Positions 8,987 through 16,265 of a stretch of 36,615 bases of DNA are shown here, in pieces (the stretch's first letter is position 1; each line of letters starts with the position of its first letter). The DNA comes from Pirellulales bacterium (GTDB taxonomy: Bacteria > Planctomycetota > Planctomycetia > Pirellulales > JAICIG01). The notes beneath the pieces were generated by a model. That model worked only from the letters and a program-made list of their open reading frames with translations. It was not told where the DNA came from and made no database searches. The stretch lies in contig DATLUO010000195.1 of the NCBI GenBank assembly GCA_035533075.1, forward strand, positions 1 to 36,615, written 5' to 3'. The translations under genes were made by a program, and so were the position numbers.

Positions 8987-9283
8987 TCACCCGCCGGCGA
9001 TCGCGCCGATTACGTAAAACGGCTCCACGCCCGAGGCCACGACGTCGGGCAGCGGGGCGTCGGGCAGACCATTCGACCAATCTTCCTGGCAAACGAAGAA
9101 CCGCAAAAACGGCCGGCGATTGTGGGTGACCTGGTCGCGGACCGTGCCGCGCAGCATTGGATAACGGGCCTCCAGCGCGTCGAGCACCGAACGTTGCGTG
9201 GCCGTGCCCGTGACTTCGAGTTGCACTTCGGACCCGACGCCCGCGAGCGTTTGTAAATGATAGGGGAGCACCACGCGGATCAT
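8987..9283 (-). CDS. MoaD/ThiS-like ubiquitin-fold protein ending in Gly-Gly
   Basis: The 98-residue protein looks like a beta-grasp sulfur-carrier protein. It has an N-terminal strand [14 protein letters not shown], a helix with [14 protein letters not shown], a segment [10 protein letters not shown], and the C terminus [12 protein letters not shown]. The terminal Gly-Gly is the feature that E1-like enzymes activate in MoaD and ThiS. Residues 40-85 are longer than in typical MoaD. The ATG (9283) overlaps the stop of the upstream BNR gene as ATGA, so the two are likely translationally coupled. Open sequence upstream in the same frame lies inside the BNR gene and is a shadow. No molybdopterin or thiamine gene and no E1-like enzyme is nearby, so the role is unknown. 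Confidence 0.8.
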   Translation of the reverse strand: MIRVVLPYHLQTLAGVGSEVQLEVTGTATQRSVLDALEARYPMLRGTVRDQVTHNRRPFLRFFVCQEDWSNGLPDAPLPDVVASGVEPFYVIGAIAGG

Positions 9284-10398
9284 GGCAGCGTCTGCACTTC
9301 GACGGAAAGCACGGCCGGAAGGTCGCGGACGATTGGCGACCAGGTGTCGCCGGCGTCCGGCGAGGCATACACTTGCCCGCCGGTGGTGCCGAAATATACG
9401 CCGCACGAATCGAGCGTGTCGACGGCCATCGCGTCGCGGAGCACATTGACGTAGCAGTTTTGCTGCGGCAGACCGTTGCCCAGCGGCTCCCATTCGTTTC
9501 CGCCGGATCGGCTGCGATAGACGCGCAGCTTGCCCTCCGGCGGATAGTGCTCCGAGTCGCTCTTGATCGGCACAACGTAGACCGTATCGGGCTCGTGAGC
9601 ATGGACCTCGATCGGAAAGCCGAAGTCGGTGGGCAGGTCGCCGCTGATCTCGTGCCACGAATCGCCCGCGTCGTCGCTGCGCATCACGTCCCAGTGCTTT
9701 TGCATGAACAGCACACCGGGCCGCGCGGGGTGCATCGCGATGCGGTGGACGCAATGACCGACTTCGGCTTCAGGATCGGGCAGCACGTAGGGCGATTTCA
9801 GTCCGCGGGTGATCGGTCGCCAGGTCTCGCCGCCGTCGTCGCTACGGAACGTTCCGGCTGCCGAAATGGCAATGAACATGCGGCCCGGCTGGGTCGGATC
9901 GAGCACGATCGTGTGCAGGCCCATGCCACCCGCTCCGGGCTGCCAGTAGTTTCCCGCCCCGTGATTGCGTAGTCCCGGCAGCTCGTGCCACGTCTGGCCG
10001 CCGTCGGTCGTGCGAAACAAGGCGGCGTCTTCCACGCCTGCGTAAGCGGTGTCGGGATCGGTCAGCGACGGTTCGAGGTGCCAGACGCGTTTGAACTCCC
10101 AGGGGTGCGGCGTGCCGTCGTACCAGAGGTGCGTGCCCGGCGTCCCCTCATAGACGAACTTGTTGCCCACCGGCTCCCAGGTCTGGCCGCCGTCGTTGGA
10201 GCGCTGCATGACCTGCCCGAACCAGCCGCTGGTTTGCGAGGCATACAGCCGGTTGGGATCGACCGGAGATCCTTTGACGTGGTAGATCTCCCAGCCGCCA
10301 AAAAAGGGACCGCTCACGTCCCACTTTTGGCGCTTGCCGTCGGAATTGAGGATGAACGCGCCTTTGCGCGTACCCACCAAAACGCGTACCGAACTCAT
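9280..10398 (-). CDS. BNR/Asp-box beta-propeller protein (sialidase-like fold)
   Basis: The 372-residue protein begins [18 protein letters not shown] and contains at least five Asp-box motifs of the S-x-D-x-G-x-x-W type: [36 protein letters not shown] and SPDAGDTWS. These fold into the turns of BNR propellers found in sialidases and in Vps10/YCF48-like proteins. There is no signal peptide and no clear sialidase catalytic Arg triad, so a glycosidase function should not be assumed. The stop overlaps the MoaD-like start. The VOC gene starting at 10827 lies just upstream on the same strand, 15 nt away, so the three may form one transcript. Confidence 0.85.
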   Translation of the reverse strand: MSSVRVLVGTRKGAFILNSDGKRQKWDVSGPFFGGWEIYHVKGSPVDPNRLYASQTSGWFGQVMQRSNDGGQTWEPVGNKFVYEGTPGTHLWYDGTPHPWEFKRVWHLEPSLTDPDTAYAGVEDAALFRTTDGGQTWHELPGLRNHGAGNYWQPGAGGMGLHTIVLDPTQPGRMFIAISAAGTFRSDDGGETWRPITRGLKSPYVLPDPEAEVGHCVHRIAMHPARPGVLFMQKHWDVMRSDDAGDSWHEISGDLPTDFGFPIEVHAHEPDTVYVVPIKSDSEHYPPEGKLRVYRSRSGGNEWEPLGNGLPQQNCYVNVLRDAMAVDTLDSCGVYFGTTGGQVYASPDAGDTWSPIVRDLPAVLSVEVQTLP

Positions 10399-10413
10399 CA
10401 GTTTGCCTTTGCT

Positions 10414-10827
10414 TTAAGCCGGGACGTAGATCATCCACGATACTCCAAAGCGGTCAGCGACCATGCCGAACCGCGGGGAAAAGAAGGTCTTGGCCAGCGG
10501 CATTTGCACCTGCCCACCCTGGGCCAATGCGGCGAAGAAGCGGTCCGCGTCGGCCTCGTTCGACACGATGAGCGAAAGCGAAATGCCTTTGAAGCCCGCC
10601 TCACCCGCGCAACGGCCGTCGGATGCCATCAGCGTCGTTTCGCCGATGCGAAAGCTGGCGTGCATGACTTTGTTCTCTGTGCCCGGCGACACCATGCCCG
10701 GCGGGGGCGGTTCGGGGTTCTCGTTGAAACGCTTCAACATGTCCACTTCGGCGCCGAGCGCCCCGCGATAGAAGTCGAGGGCCTCCTCGCAACGTCCGTC
10801 GAAATTCAAATAGGCTTGCACTTGCAT
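10414..10827 (-). CDS. VOC-superfamily (PhnB/glyoxalase-like) protein
   Basis: The 137-residue product starts MQVQAYLNFDGRCEEALDFY and contains FRIGETTLMASDG and a C-terminal FGMVADRFGVSWMI. This pattern is shared by PhnB-like members of the vicinal oxygen chelate fold. Such proteins are metal-binding or degenerate dioxygenase/glyoxalase relatives, and most have no assigned substrate. The start at 10827 is set by a strong GGAGG site just upstream, and the open frame continuing to 11265 is a shadow of the tetR gene. It is divergent from the TetR gene with about 110 nt between them, so it may be that regulator's target. Confidence 0.85.
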   Translation of the reverse strand: MQVQAYLNFDGRCEEALDFYRGALGAEVDMLKRFNENPEPPPPGMVSPGTENKVMHASFRIGETTLMASDGRCAGEAGFKGISLSLIVSNEADADRFFAALAQGGQVQMPLAKTFFSPRFGMVADRFGVSWMIYVPA

Positions 10828-10938
10828 TTTGATGTCCTCCAAGGGCGATTTTCTGTAGCGGACGCTAAGATAAACAGGTGGACGGCTTTCGTCAAGCAGG
10901 ATAACGTAGTGGTTGGTACCTAATTCTTGGAGCCACCG

Positions 10939-11526
10939 ATGGCCCGCGGGCGGCCCAGACAGTTCGACACGGAGCAAGCGCTCGACGCGGCGCTGATGCT
11001 CTTCTGGCGGCACGGTTACGAGGGAACGTCGTTGGCCGCGCTGACCGAAGCCATGGGCATCAACGTGCCGAGCCTTTATGCGGCCTTCGGCAACAAGGAG
11101 TCGCTGTTCCGCAAGGCCCTCGATCGGTATTTGCAAAGGCCGGCGTCCTATCTGCCAAAGGCGCTCGCCGAGCCGACCGCCCGCCGCGCGGCGGAGAGGC
11201 TTTTTCAAGGCGCCATCGACATGGTGATGAAGCGGCGGCATCCCGACGGTTGCCTGCTGGTCCACGGAGCGCTGGCGTCCGGACCGCTGGCGGAGTCGGT
11301 CCGTCAGGAACTTAATCGCCGTCGAAGAGGAGCCGAGTCATTGGTGCGCCAGCGGTTCCGGCGGGCGGTTGCCGAAGGCGATCTGCCGGCCGGCGTCGAT
11401 GCGGCCAAGCTCGCCCGTTACATCGTGACGGTGCTCTGGGGCTTGTCCGTGCAAGCGGCCGGCGGCGCCACGCGCAACCAGTTGCAGGAGGTCGCCGAAA
11501 TGGCGATAAAGGCCTGGCCGGGGTAG
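10939..11526 (+). CDS. TetR-family transcriptional regulator
   Basis: The 195-residue protein has an N-terminal TetR helix-turn-helix (about residues 5-55), ALDAALMLFWRHGYEGTSLA then the recognition helix region VPSLYAAFGNKESLFRKAL. The ligand-binding helical domain follows. The closest look is to the AcrR/RutR-type group with the RGRPRQFD start. The ATG at 10939 is preferred over the TTG at 10927 because family members begin with M-A-R-G-R-P. It is divergent from the VOC gene. TetR regulators often repress a divergent gene, so the short intergenic region probably contains its operator, although no clear palindrome stood out there. Confidence 0.9.
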   Translation: MARGRPRQFDTEQALDAALMLFWRHGYEGTSLAALTEAMGINVPSLYAAFGNKESLFRKALDRYLQRPASYLPKALAEPTARRAAERLFQGAIDMVMKRRHPDGCLLVHGALASGPLAESVRQELNRRRRGAESLVRQRFRRAVAEGDLPAGVDAAKLARYIVTVLWGLSVQAAGGATRNQLQEVAEMAIKAWPG

Positions 11527-11630
11527 TGCGGGACTGGCATGCCCGGCGTGCCGCACGCATCCGCTTTCGACCAACTCCTTGGCCGGAGTGTTGGCAGGTA
11601 GGCTTCCCTAAGCGAAGTGGAGGATTCGTT

Positions 11631-11792
11631 ATGCACAACATGGCTCTGGCGTTCATTGCTGCGATCGCGAACAACTCGCGGACCAAATCAGCCGCGCCAT
11701 GTCTTCGGTCCATGCGATGCACTTCGATTCACGTTTGTCGATTGTTCGTGGCCGTCTGCCTTTGCCTGTCGGCGGGCAGGGGACGGGAGTGA
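11631..11792 (+). CDS. Possible small ORF with good ribosome binding site
   Basis: This would encode 53 residues, starting MHNMALAFIAAIANNS, with a hydrophobic N terminus and five cysteines. A GGAGG site lies 8 nt before the ATG, and that is the only positive sign. No family is recognised. The 314 bases between tetR and the antitoxin-like gene hold nothing else that I can support. Confidence 0.22.
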   Translation: MHNMALAFIAAIANNSRTKSAAPCLRSMRCTSIHVCRLFVAVCLCLSAGRGRE

Positions 11793-11840
11793 TTGAACGC
11801 CCAAGGCCGGCCGCTCGACGAACGCTTTCTTCCCTCCTCC

Positions 11841-12137
11841 CTAACGGCGTGCCAGCTCAACGCCGAGCAGCCGCGACAAAGCCTCGCGGACGACCGCGCT
11901 GCGTCCGGCCAGAGAGTGTTTAGCGGCGTAGTCGTCGATGGCCTCCACGAGCTTGGCTTCGTCGCCGGTCAGCACCGTGCCGACGGCCACGCGCTCGTGG
12001 TGCCGCGCGGCGGCAGCACGCGCCCACTCTTGGAGCTCCGGCACATCTTGCTTCACTTGCTCGCGTATCAGTCGGTGCCGCTCTTTCTCCGCAGGCGTCG
12101 CCTCGCGCACGGTCCGCTTGCGATTCTCGTGGCTCAT
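11841..12137 (-). CDS. Putative antitoxin-like DNA-binding protein
   Basis: The 98-residue product starts MSHENRKRTVREATPAEKER and is highly charged. Its C-terminal part, AAKHSLAGRSAVVREALSRL, resembles the helix pair of ribbon-helix-helix regulators. An AAGGAGA site lies 6 nt before the ATG at 12137, so the longer GTG start at 12173 is unlikely. It follows the toxin-like reading frame on the same strand by 35 nt, the toxin-then-antitoxin order seen in BrnT/BrnA-like pairs. I do not recognise a named antitoxin family. The antitoxin role is inferred from context. Confidence 0.55.
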   Translation of the reverse strand: MSHENRKRTVREATPAEKERHRLIREQVKQDVPELQEWARAAAARHHERVAVGTVLTGDEAKLVEAIDDYAAKHSLAGRSAVVREALSRLLGVELARR

Positions 12138-12172
12138 CACCAGTTCTCCTTGCTTCAAAAAGGGTCGATTCA

Positions 12173-12417
12173 CTATTCGACTTCGTAGGCCGTCACGGGG
12201 TAGACCGTAACGTCGCCGATCTCTTCAAAGACCACAAAGATCAAGCGTCCGTCAGGGGTATAGCCCGTCGCGACCGGCCGGCCTGAACTGCGGCTGGTAG
12301 TCGTTTCTAACGGATTGTAGATCACCGCTTCCACATCTTCCGGGGTCAAGCCGTGGTCGGCGATATGATCGACATTGCCGCGGGCTCATAATTCCAGATG
12401 ACCTCGTACCACGGCAT
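12173..12417 (-). pseudogene. Frameshifted BrnT-like/toxin-like small protein gene
   Basis: Read on the minus strand from ATG 12417, the frame begins MPWYEVIWNYEP and soon hits a stop. One frame over, the sequence continues with NVDHIADHGLTPEDVEAV, SGRPVATGYTPDGRLIFVVF and DVTVYPVTAYEVE before a stop at 12173. Together these form one continuous small protein of the kind annotated as BrnT-like in planctomycetes. The locus is 245 nt, one base short of 82 codons. The break lies near 12376-12386, around the run of G and C before AATGTC. A single-base deletion or a sequencing error would explain it. It lies directly upstream of the antitoxin-like gene. Confidence 0.65.
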
Positions 12418-12592
12418 ACGGACTTCTCTCGCTTCGCCTTGACCAAAATGTCCACACCTCATTCTAACCAGTGCGCGGCTTCACTGCTCGGCCGGTGGTT
12501 CCGCCCCATTTCAGCGCCCGGAGCGCGGCGACGGGTTGGTTGAACCGGGTCGGCGTCCTCTGCAGAGCCGCTCGAATTGTCGCCGGATTGAG

Positions 12593-15500
12593 TCAGCTCA
12601 GCAGCATCTGCAAATCGTCGGCCGTCAGACCACCGATCAGACTGTTATCGGCCGAAAGGATGGCGTCGGCCAGGTGGCGCTTTTCGCCCTGAAGCTGGAG
12701 AATCTTTTCTTCCACGGTGTCGCGGGCGATGAGCCGATAGGCGAACACGCGGCGCGTCTGGCCGATGCGGTGCGCGCGATCGACCGCTTGGGCTTCGACC
12801 GCCGGGTTCCACCAGGGGTCGAGGATAAACACGTAGTCGGCCGCCGTCAGGTTCAGACCCAGTCCGCCCGCCTTCAGGCTGATCAAAAAGAGCGGGCAAT
12901 CGGGGTCGGTCTGAAAACGGTCGACGCGCTGTTGGCGGTCGCGCGTTTGACCGTCGAGATATTCATAGACGACCTTGCTCTTGTCGAGCCGCTTGCGGAC
13001 GAGCGCCAAGAGGCTGGTGAACTGCGAGAAGACGAGCGCCTTGTGGCCCCCCTCGAAGACTTCCTCGAGTTGCTCCAGCAGCGTTTCGAGCTTGGCGCTC
13101 GGTTCGCTGGCCTTCGACTTGTCGAGCAGGCCCGGATGGCAGGCGGCCTGCCGCAGGCGCAACAGGGCTTCGAGCACGTGGATTTTTGCTTTGTTCATCC
13201 CTTCCTTCGCGATCCGCTTGTTCAGCGCGTCGCGGTAGTGGTTTCGCAGCTCGTCGTAGAGCTTGCGCTGCGGAGCGTCGAGCTCGCAATAAAGCGTCTG
13301 TTCGGTCTTCTCCGGCAAGTCGCCGAGCACCTGCTCTTTCGTCCGCCGCAGAATGAACGGACGCAGGGCCTTGGCCAACAAGCGGACGCCCTCGGCGTCG
13401 GTGCCGGCGGCTTTCGACGAGAGCATTTTCAGGCTGTTGGAGCGTCCCAGCATGCCGGGGTTGAGAAACTCGAAAATCGACCACAATTCGCCAAGGTGGT
13501 TTTCGACCGGCGTGCCCGTCATGGCCAGCCGGTGCCGCGACTGAATCAGGCGACAAGCCTTGGCCGCCTGCGAAGCCGCGTTTTTGATGGCCTGGGCTTC
13601 GTCCAGGATGGCGTACTCGAACGGAACGTCTTTCAGGTGCCCGGCGTCGCGGCGCAACGTTCCATAGGTAGTCACGATCAGGTCATACTGGTCGAACTGC
13701 TCGCGCGCCTCTCCGCGGTCCAGGCCGGTGTAATCGAGCACCTTCAACTGGGGCGCGAAACGCCGCGCCTCTTCCGCCCAGTTTCGCACGAGGCTGCGCG
13801 GAACGACCACCAGCGCGGGCTTGTGGTCGCCGTTGTTGGCCGACCGATTGCGGCGCTCGACCAGCATCGCCAACACCTGAATCGTCTTGCCCAGGCCCAT
13901 ATCGTCGGCCAGACAGCCACCAAAGCCGAACTCTTCCAAGAACAGCAGCCAGCCCAGGCCGTCGCGCTGATAAGGCCGCAGCACGCCGGAAAAGCCGGCC
14001 GGTTCTTCGTGCGACCGCACGCCCTCGAACGACCGCAGCCGTTGGCGGACGCGCTCGAACGCCGCATCGACGTTCACTTCGGGCTGGGCCGAAAGCCAGG
14101 CGTCGAGCAACAGCGCCTGCGACGGCTTGAACCGCAGCTTGTCGCCCTCGGCCTCGCCCATTTGGGCCAACGGAGCATAACGCGTCAGCCAATCCGAGGG
14201 CAGCATGCCGCGGCTGCCGTCGTCGAGCGTCACAAAATCTTCGCCGCGGCGGAGCGCTTCCAGCAGCTTCGGCAGGCCGATCTGCTCGCCGTCGTAGTCG
14301 ACGTGGCCGTCGAGCTCGAACCAATCGACGCCCGACGCCAGGCTGATGTGCGTCGTTCCCGGATGGCGGATGCGGTGCCCCTCGGCCTCCACGTGCCAGC
14401 CCGCCTGGTTCAAGGCCAGCACGAGCGGCGCGAAGTCCTTCCGGGCCACCTTGAAGCTGCCATGATACGTTTCCGATCCGACGGTCGGCGTGGCGCCCAA
14501 CCGCTGCAGCTCGGCGCGGGCCGCGGTTTCTTTCGCTTCGTCGCGATGCACGATGCGCCGCCCGCCGGCATCGCACACGGCCCGCCGATCATCCGTGCTG
14601 TCGAGCAACAGACCGGCGTAGTCGAACCGCAGCTTGCCGATCAGCCAGGTCATCGCGCCGAGCCTGACCGGCCCGATCATCACCTGCGGCTGAGGCTCGC
14701 TGCGGACTTGTTCCCATTGCATATCGTCGGGCAGGTCGATCGCGGGCAGCTCGGGAGTCTGCCAAATGTCTTCGATGAACTGGTCTTCGTGGGCGACGGG
14801 AACCACGATCTCGCGCAGCCGCTGGGCCGCATTCACGGCGTCTTCCGTCGCCGCCGCATCGAGCCGGGCAATCCGGTCGTTGAACAACACGCAGCCCGAC
14901 AGGGCCCGCACCACCTGCGACAACTCGGCCTCCTCGCCGTCGCGATAGAGTTTTGGCAGCAGTTTGCGGCTGTCTTGCTGTGGCGTGGAAAGCGCCAGCT
15001 TCAGTTTCCACGGCGGCCCGTTGTCCCACTCCAGCGGCCGCGGCTCCTCGTGTCGCGGGTCGAATCCGGGCACCCAACCAAATCTGCCCGTGGCCGCCAG
15101 GCGCGGCAGCAGCACGCCGTACGCCGACGGAGCAATTTCGCAGTAGGAGCTTTTTTGCGACGAACGATAACCGTAGCGCCAGCCCCCGTAATACCCGTTA
15201 TCGTCGCTGCTCGACTTGCTTCCCAAGAGCAGGGCCAGCATTTCCTGATCGACCGGGTCGGCGAGATTGGGAATATCGTCGGCGTCCAGCTTCCAGCCGT
15301 TGGAGACGCCCAATTCGCCGCTGCGTTTGACCGTGCGTTTGATAAACTCGATCTTCAACCGGCTGGCGCTGTGCTGCTCCATCAGGTTGATGCGATAGAA
15401 CAAGCGCAGTTGCGACCGCGGCTTCGACTCGGCGCCGCTGCGTCGCTCCGATCGCGCGCTCGATCGCAGCACCATGGCCAGTTCTTTGAGCGCTTTGCGC

Positions 15501-15991
15501 CAGGGCGCGTGTTGCCGCGCCGGCGGCATTGCGGAACGGCCCGCCGCGGCCGGCGGTTGAAGTGCCGCATAGGCGACCACATTTTCCAGAGACACGGGCT
15601 TCGGACCCGTCGAGGGGGCATCATACTCTTCGCCCGCGGGCAGCACCGACAAATCGCCATTGCCGGGAAAGTTGAGCACGTGGGGATTGGCATCAGCGGC
15701 CTGGATCACGGCGGCCACGTGCTTGCAGAGAAAACCTTCGGCGCCGCGCGGACAAGTGCAGGCAGCCTCGACCAACCCCTCGCGCGGCGCCCACTCCAGC
15801 TCGACTTCGTAGCGGGTTCCTTCCTCGCCGAGAACGTCGGCCGAGAGCCCGGTGGCATCGACATTGAGGACCGTTACTCTGCGGCGATGGTGGTAAACCT
15901 CGCCCGAGGCCCAAGCCGTTTTCGAGAACGACGCCTTGCAACGCTCGGACAGCGTTCGCATTCCTTGCACGACCAACGTTCGCTCCGTCAT
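12593..15991 (-). CDS. SWIM-domain SNF2-family DEAD/DEAH helicase
   Basis: The 1132-residue protein is a bacterial Swi2/Snf2 ATPase that would translocate on duplex DNA or remodel RNA polymerase or protein complexes on it. An N-terminal SWIM zinc finger has Cys78-x-Cys80, then Cys89-x-His91. Helicase motifs follow: DDMGLGKTIQ (K near 702), DEAQAIKN (near 797), MTGTPVEN, LVFSQFTSLL, and the C-terminal GGLGLNLTAADYV and DRAHRIGQT (H near 1074). The middle region (about 150-640) is a bacterial SNF2-associated domain. All motifs look intact. A huge open frame on the opposite strand (12536-16030) is a shadow caused by codon bias. No restriction-modification or defence partner lies beside it. Confidence 0.93.
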   Translation of the reverse strand: MTERTLVVQGMRTLSERCKASFSKTAWASGEVYHHRRRVTVLNVDATGLSADVLGEEGTRYEVELEWAPREGLVEAACTCPRGAEGFLCKHVAAVIQAADANPHVLNFPGNGDLSVLPAGEEYDAPSTGPKPVSLENVVAYAALQPPAAAGRSAMPPARQHAPWRKALKELAMVLRSSARSERRSGAESKPRSQLRLFYRINLMEQHSASRLKIEFIKRTVKRSGELGVSNGWKLDADDIPNLADPVDQEMLALLLGSKSSSDDNGYYGGWRYGYRSSQKSSYCEIAPSAYGVLLPRLAATGRFGWVPGFDPRHEEPRPLEWDNGPPWKLKLALSTPQQDSRKLLPKLYRDGEEAELSQVVRALSGCVLFNDRIARLDAAATEDAVNAAQRLREIVVPVAHEDQFIEDIWQTPELPAIDLPDDMQWEQVRSEPQPQVMIGPVRLGAMTWLIGKLRFDYAGLLLDSTDDRRAVCDAGGRRIVHRDEAKETAARAELQRLGATPTVGSETYHGSFKVARKDFAPLVLALNQAGWHVEAEGHRIRHPGTTHISLASGVDWFELDGHVDYDGEQIGLPKLLEALRRGEDFVTLDDGSRGMLPSDWLTRYAPLAQMGEAEGDKLRFKPSQALLLDAWLSAQPEVNVDAAFERVRQRLRSFEGVRSHEEPAGFSGVLRPYQRDGLGWLLFLEEFGFGGCLADDMGLGKTIQVLAMLVERRNRSANNGDHKPALVVVPRSLVRNWAEEARRFAPQLKVLDYTGLDRGEAREQFDQYDLIVTTYGTLRRDAGHLKDVPFEYAILDEAQAIKNAASQAAKACRLIQSRHRLAMTGTPVENHLGELWSIFEFLNPGMLGRSNSLKMLSSKAAGTDAEGVRLLAKALRPFILRRTKEQVLGDLPEKTEQTLYCELDAPQRKLYDELRNHYRDALNKRIAKEGMNKAKIHVLEALLRLRQAACHPGLLDKSKASEPSAKLETLLEQLEEVFEGGHKALVFSQFTSLLALVRKRLDKSKVVYEYLDGQTRDRQQRVDRFQTDPDCPLFLISLKAGGLGLNLTAADYVFILDPWWNPAVEAQAVDRAHRIGQTRRVFAYRLIARDTVEEKILQLQGEKRHLADAILSADNSLIGGLTADDLQMLLS

Positions 15992-16044
15992 TCAGGATCC
16001 AAAAGTCTTGTGGGTCTCGTAAGACCATAATCTACGGCAAGTGC

Positions 16045-16212
16045 GTAGGGTGGGACAAGTGAGATTGTGCCCTGAACGGGAACGGAGGCGTTAGGCGATG
16101 GGCGTTAGGCTTTGGGCGCGGTCCTCGAATGATGCCCTAACGCCCAACGCCTATTGCCTAACGCCTTGAACACGGTGGGCCGGCGCTCGCAAGCTCGCTG
16201 GTCCCACCCTAC
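16045..16212. repeat. Family A palindromic repeat with a second, different inner palindrome
   Basis: The outer arms match the copy at 7316-7464: GTAGGGTGGGAC at the left, and GGTGGGCCGGCGCTCGCAAG through CTGGTCCCACCCTAC at the right. The loop holds another inverted repeat, AGGCGTTAGGC plus GGGCGTTAGGC (about 16086-16111), facing GCCCTAACGCCC plus GCCTAACGCCT (about 16134-16167). The inner sequence is unrelated to the inner palindrome of the 7.3 kb copy. Confidence 0.85.
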
Positions 16213-16265
16213 AAGCACCACCTGTCCCCGGAGCGTGGAAACTGATAGAAAACAGGCGGTGACGC

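Noticed and set aside
8987-9754. A 255-residue protein covering the MoaD-like region.
   Set aside because: Its first 157 codons lie inside the BNR gene in another frame and look random. The ATGA overlap at 9280-9283 marks the real start.
9280-10398. A true sialidase.
   Set aside because: The Asp boxes only show the propeller fold. No sialidase catalytic Arg triad, FRIP motif or signal peptide was seen.
12593-15991. A defence-system helicase (for example a DISARM- or Dnd-type component).
   Set aside because: No methylase, nuclease or other defence gene is adjacent, and the SWIM-SNF2 architecture is common in housekeeping contexts.
12536-16030. A 1164-codon open frame on the plus strand opposite the SNF2 helicase gene.
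   Set aside because: It is the complement of a long GC-rich gene whose codon bias suppresses stops on the other strand. It shows no domain, while the minus strand has every helicase motif and a SWIM finger.
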